Shown here: piece after piece, positions 63,772-64,000 of the stretch
How the letters are laid out: each line of letters begins with the position of its first letter
Numbering within the stretch: the first letter of the stretch is position 1
Source: SpSt-539 sp964549445
Lineage (GTDB): Bacteria > Planctomycetota > Phycisphaerae > UBA1845 > UTPLA1
Length of the DNA stretch: 64,000 nucleotides
Assembly (NCBI GenBank): GCA_964549445.1
Contig: CAZJVS010000009.1
Span: 1 to 64,000 of the forward strand
Direction of reading: 5' to 3'
The notes under the pieces: model-generated
Told to the model about the DNA's origin: nothing
The model's database searches: none
What the model saw: the letters and a program-made list of their open reading frames with translations, nothing else
Position numbers and translations under genes: made by a program

Positions 63772-64000
63772 ATGAGAAATGCACTGACACCATTCGCGTC
63801 TGCGCCCTTGCCGGCGCGACGCTCGAAGACACTGATCTTTCCCGCGCTGCTCATTCTCGGCTTCGCGCATTTCGCCGACGCCGCAATCAATTACACCTGG
63901 AACTTCGATACTCCCGCCGGCTATCAGGCGAGTCCGCACGTCTATTTCGATACAACCCATTCGTACAGTCTCACCGCCTACGCTTTCAGCACCGCCAGCG
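63772..64000 (+). CDS. Secreted protein, 5' part only (runs off the window)
   Basis: ATG at 63772 with GGAGGGGG at 63758-63765; the frame stays open to the right edge (76 codons visible). N terminus MRNALTPFASAPLPARRSK then hydrophobic TLIFPALLILGFAHFADAA, a signal peptide, then INYTWNFDTPAGYQASPHVY and TTHSYSLTAYAFSTAS. The mature start resembles small secreted proteins with a C-terminal PEP-CTERM or similar sorting tag, but the rest is not in the window. Confidence 0.75.
   Translation, partial: MRNALTPFASAPLPARRSKTLIFPALLILGFAHFADAAINYTWNFDTPAGYQASPHVYFDTTHSYSLTAYAFSTAS

Overview
The window is GC-rich, densely packed chromosomal DNA that best fits a planctomycete, probably of the Phycisphaerae type. 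The grounds are several secreted proteins with dockerin-like Ca-binding repeats (DxNxDGxIDGxDI), membrane proteins with the CPxCxYxLxGLxxxxCPEC zinc ribbon, a large Hanks-type kinase fused to tandem TPRs, a DUF1570-type HEAAH peptidase and many beta-propeller or repeat proteins. The assignment is inferred from family content; no rRNA is present to confirm it. I saw no rRNA, tRNA, CRISPR array, IS element or prophage.

Layout. 1-10.6 kb: a DUF4139 protein (5' partial), a small dockerin protein, larC, a Memo-family gene, the def-fmt-rsmB operon (minus strand), a TPR protein, rpsT, an S4-less TlyA-like methyltransferase and a Cys-rich repeat protein. 10.6-20.2 kb: a decayed second copy of the TlyA-like 3' end, a 13-repeat propeller/dockerin protein, a PQQ-like lipoprotein, a zinc-ribbon membrane gene carrying a frameshift, serS and an FG-GAP/VCBS lipoprotein. 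20.2-25.8 kb: an unusual operon of two DUF3419 (BtaA-like) proteins around a B12-binding radical SAM enzyme, then an RlmI-type methyltransferase. 25.9-32.4 kb: DUF1570 peptidase, CoA-binding protein, HAF-repeat/dockerin protein, a truncated phosphatase remnant, a small PQQ-like protein, zinc-ribbon membrane proteins, a Cys-rich lipoprotein and a TPR-YggX fusion.

32.4-45.6 kb is mostly housekeeping: MBL hydrolase, ribE-pdxA, a soluble histidine kinase, a glmM-type mutase, glutamate dehydrogenase, a sigma-54 two-component pair, psd-pssA for phosphatidylethanolamine synthesis and a MazG-like pyrophosphatase. 45.6-52.4 kb is a plus-strand run: ArsR-SRPBCC-DinB-DoxX-BNR propeller-ankyrin, then a WD40-dockerin protein and a MoaD-like protein ending in Gly-Gly. 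The ArsR gene has a consensus promoter overlapped by a perfect 16-bp palindrome and appears leaderless. 52.4-64 kb: M16 peptidase, a GT-C-like membrane protein, an Asn/Glu/Gln-repeat lipoprotein, a kinase-TPR giant, an AhpD-like protein, lnt and the 5' end of a secreted protein.

The most interesting items are the DUF3419/radical-SAM/DUF3419 operon, the MoaD-like plus BNR-propeller association, the TPR-YggX fusion, the leaderless palindrome-controlled ArsR promoter, two gene remnants (TlyA-like 3' end, phosphatase 5' end), and a GC-rich hairpin found downstream of two unrelated genes. All functions are from reading motifs and remembered family knowledge; no database search was run.
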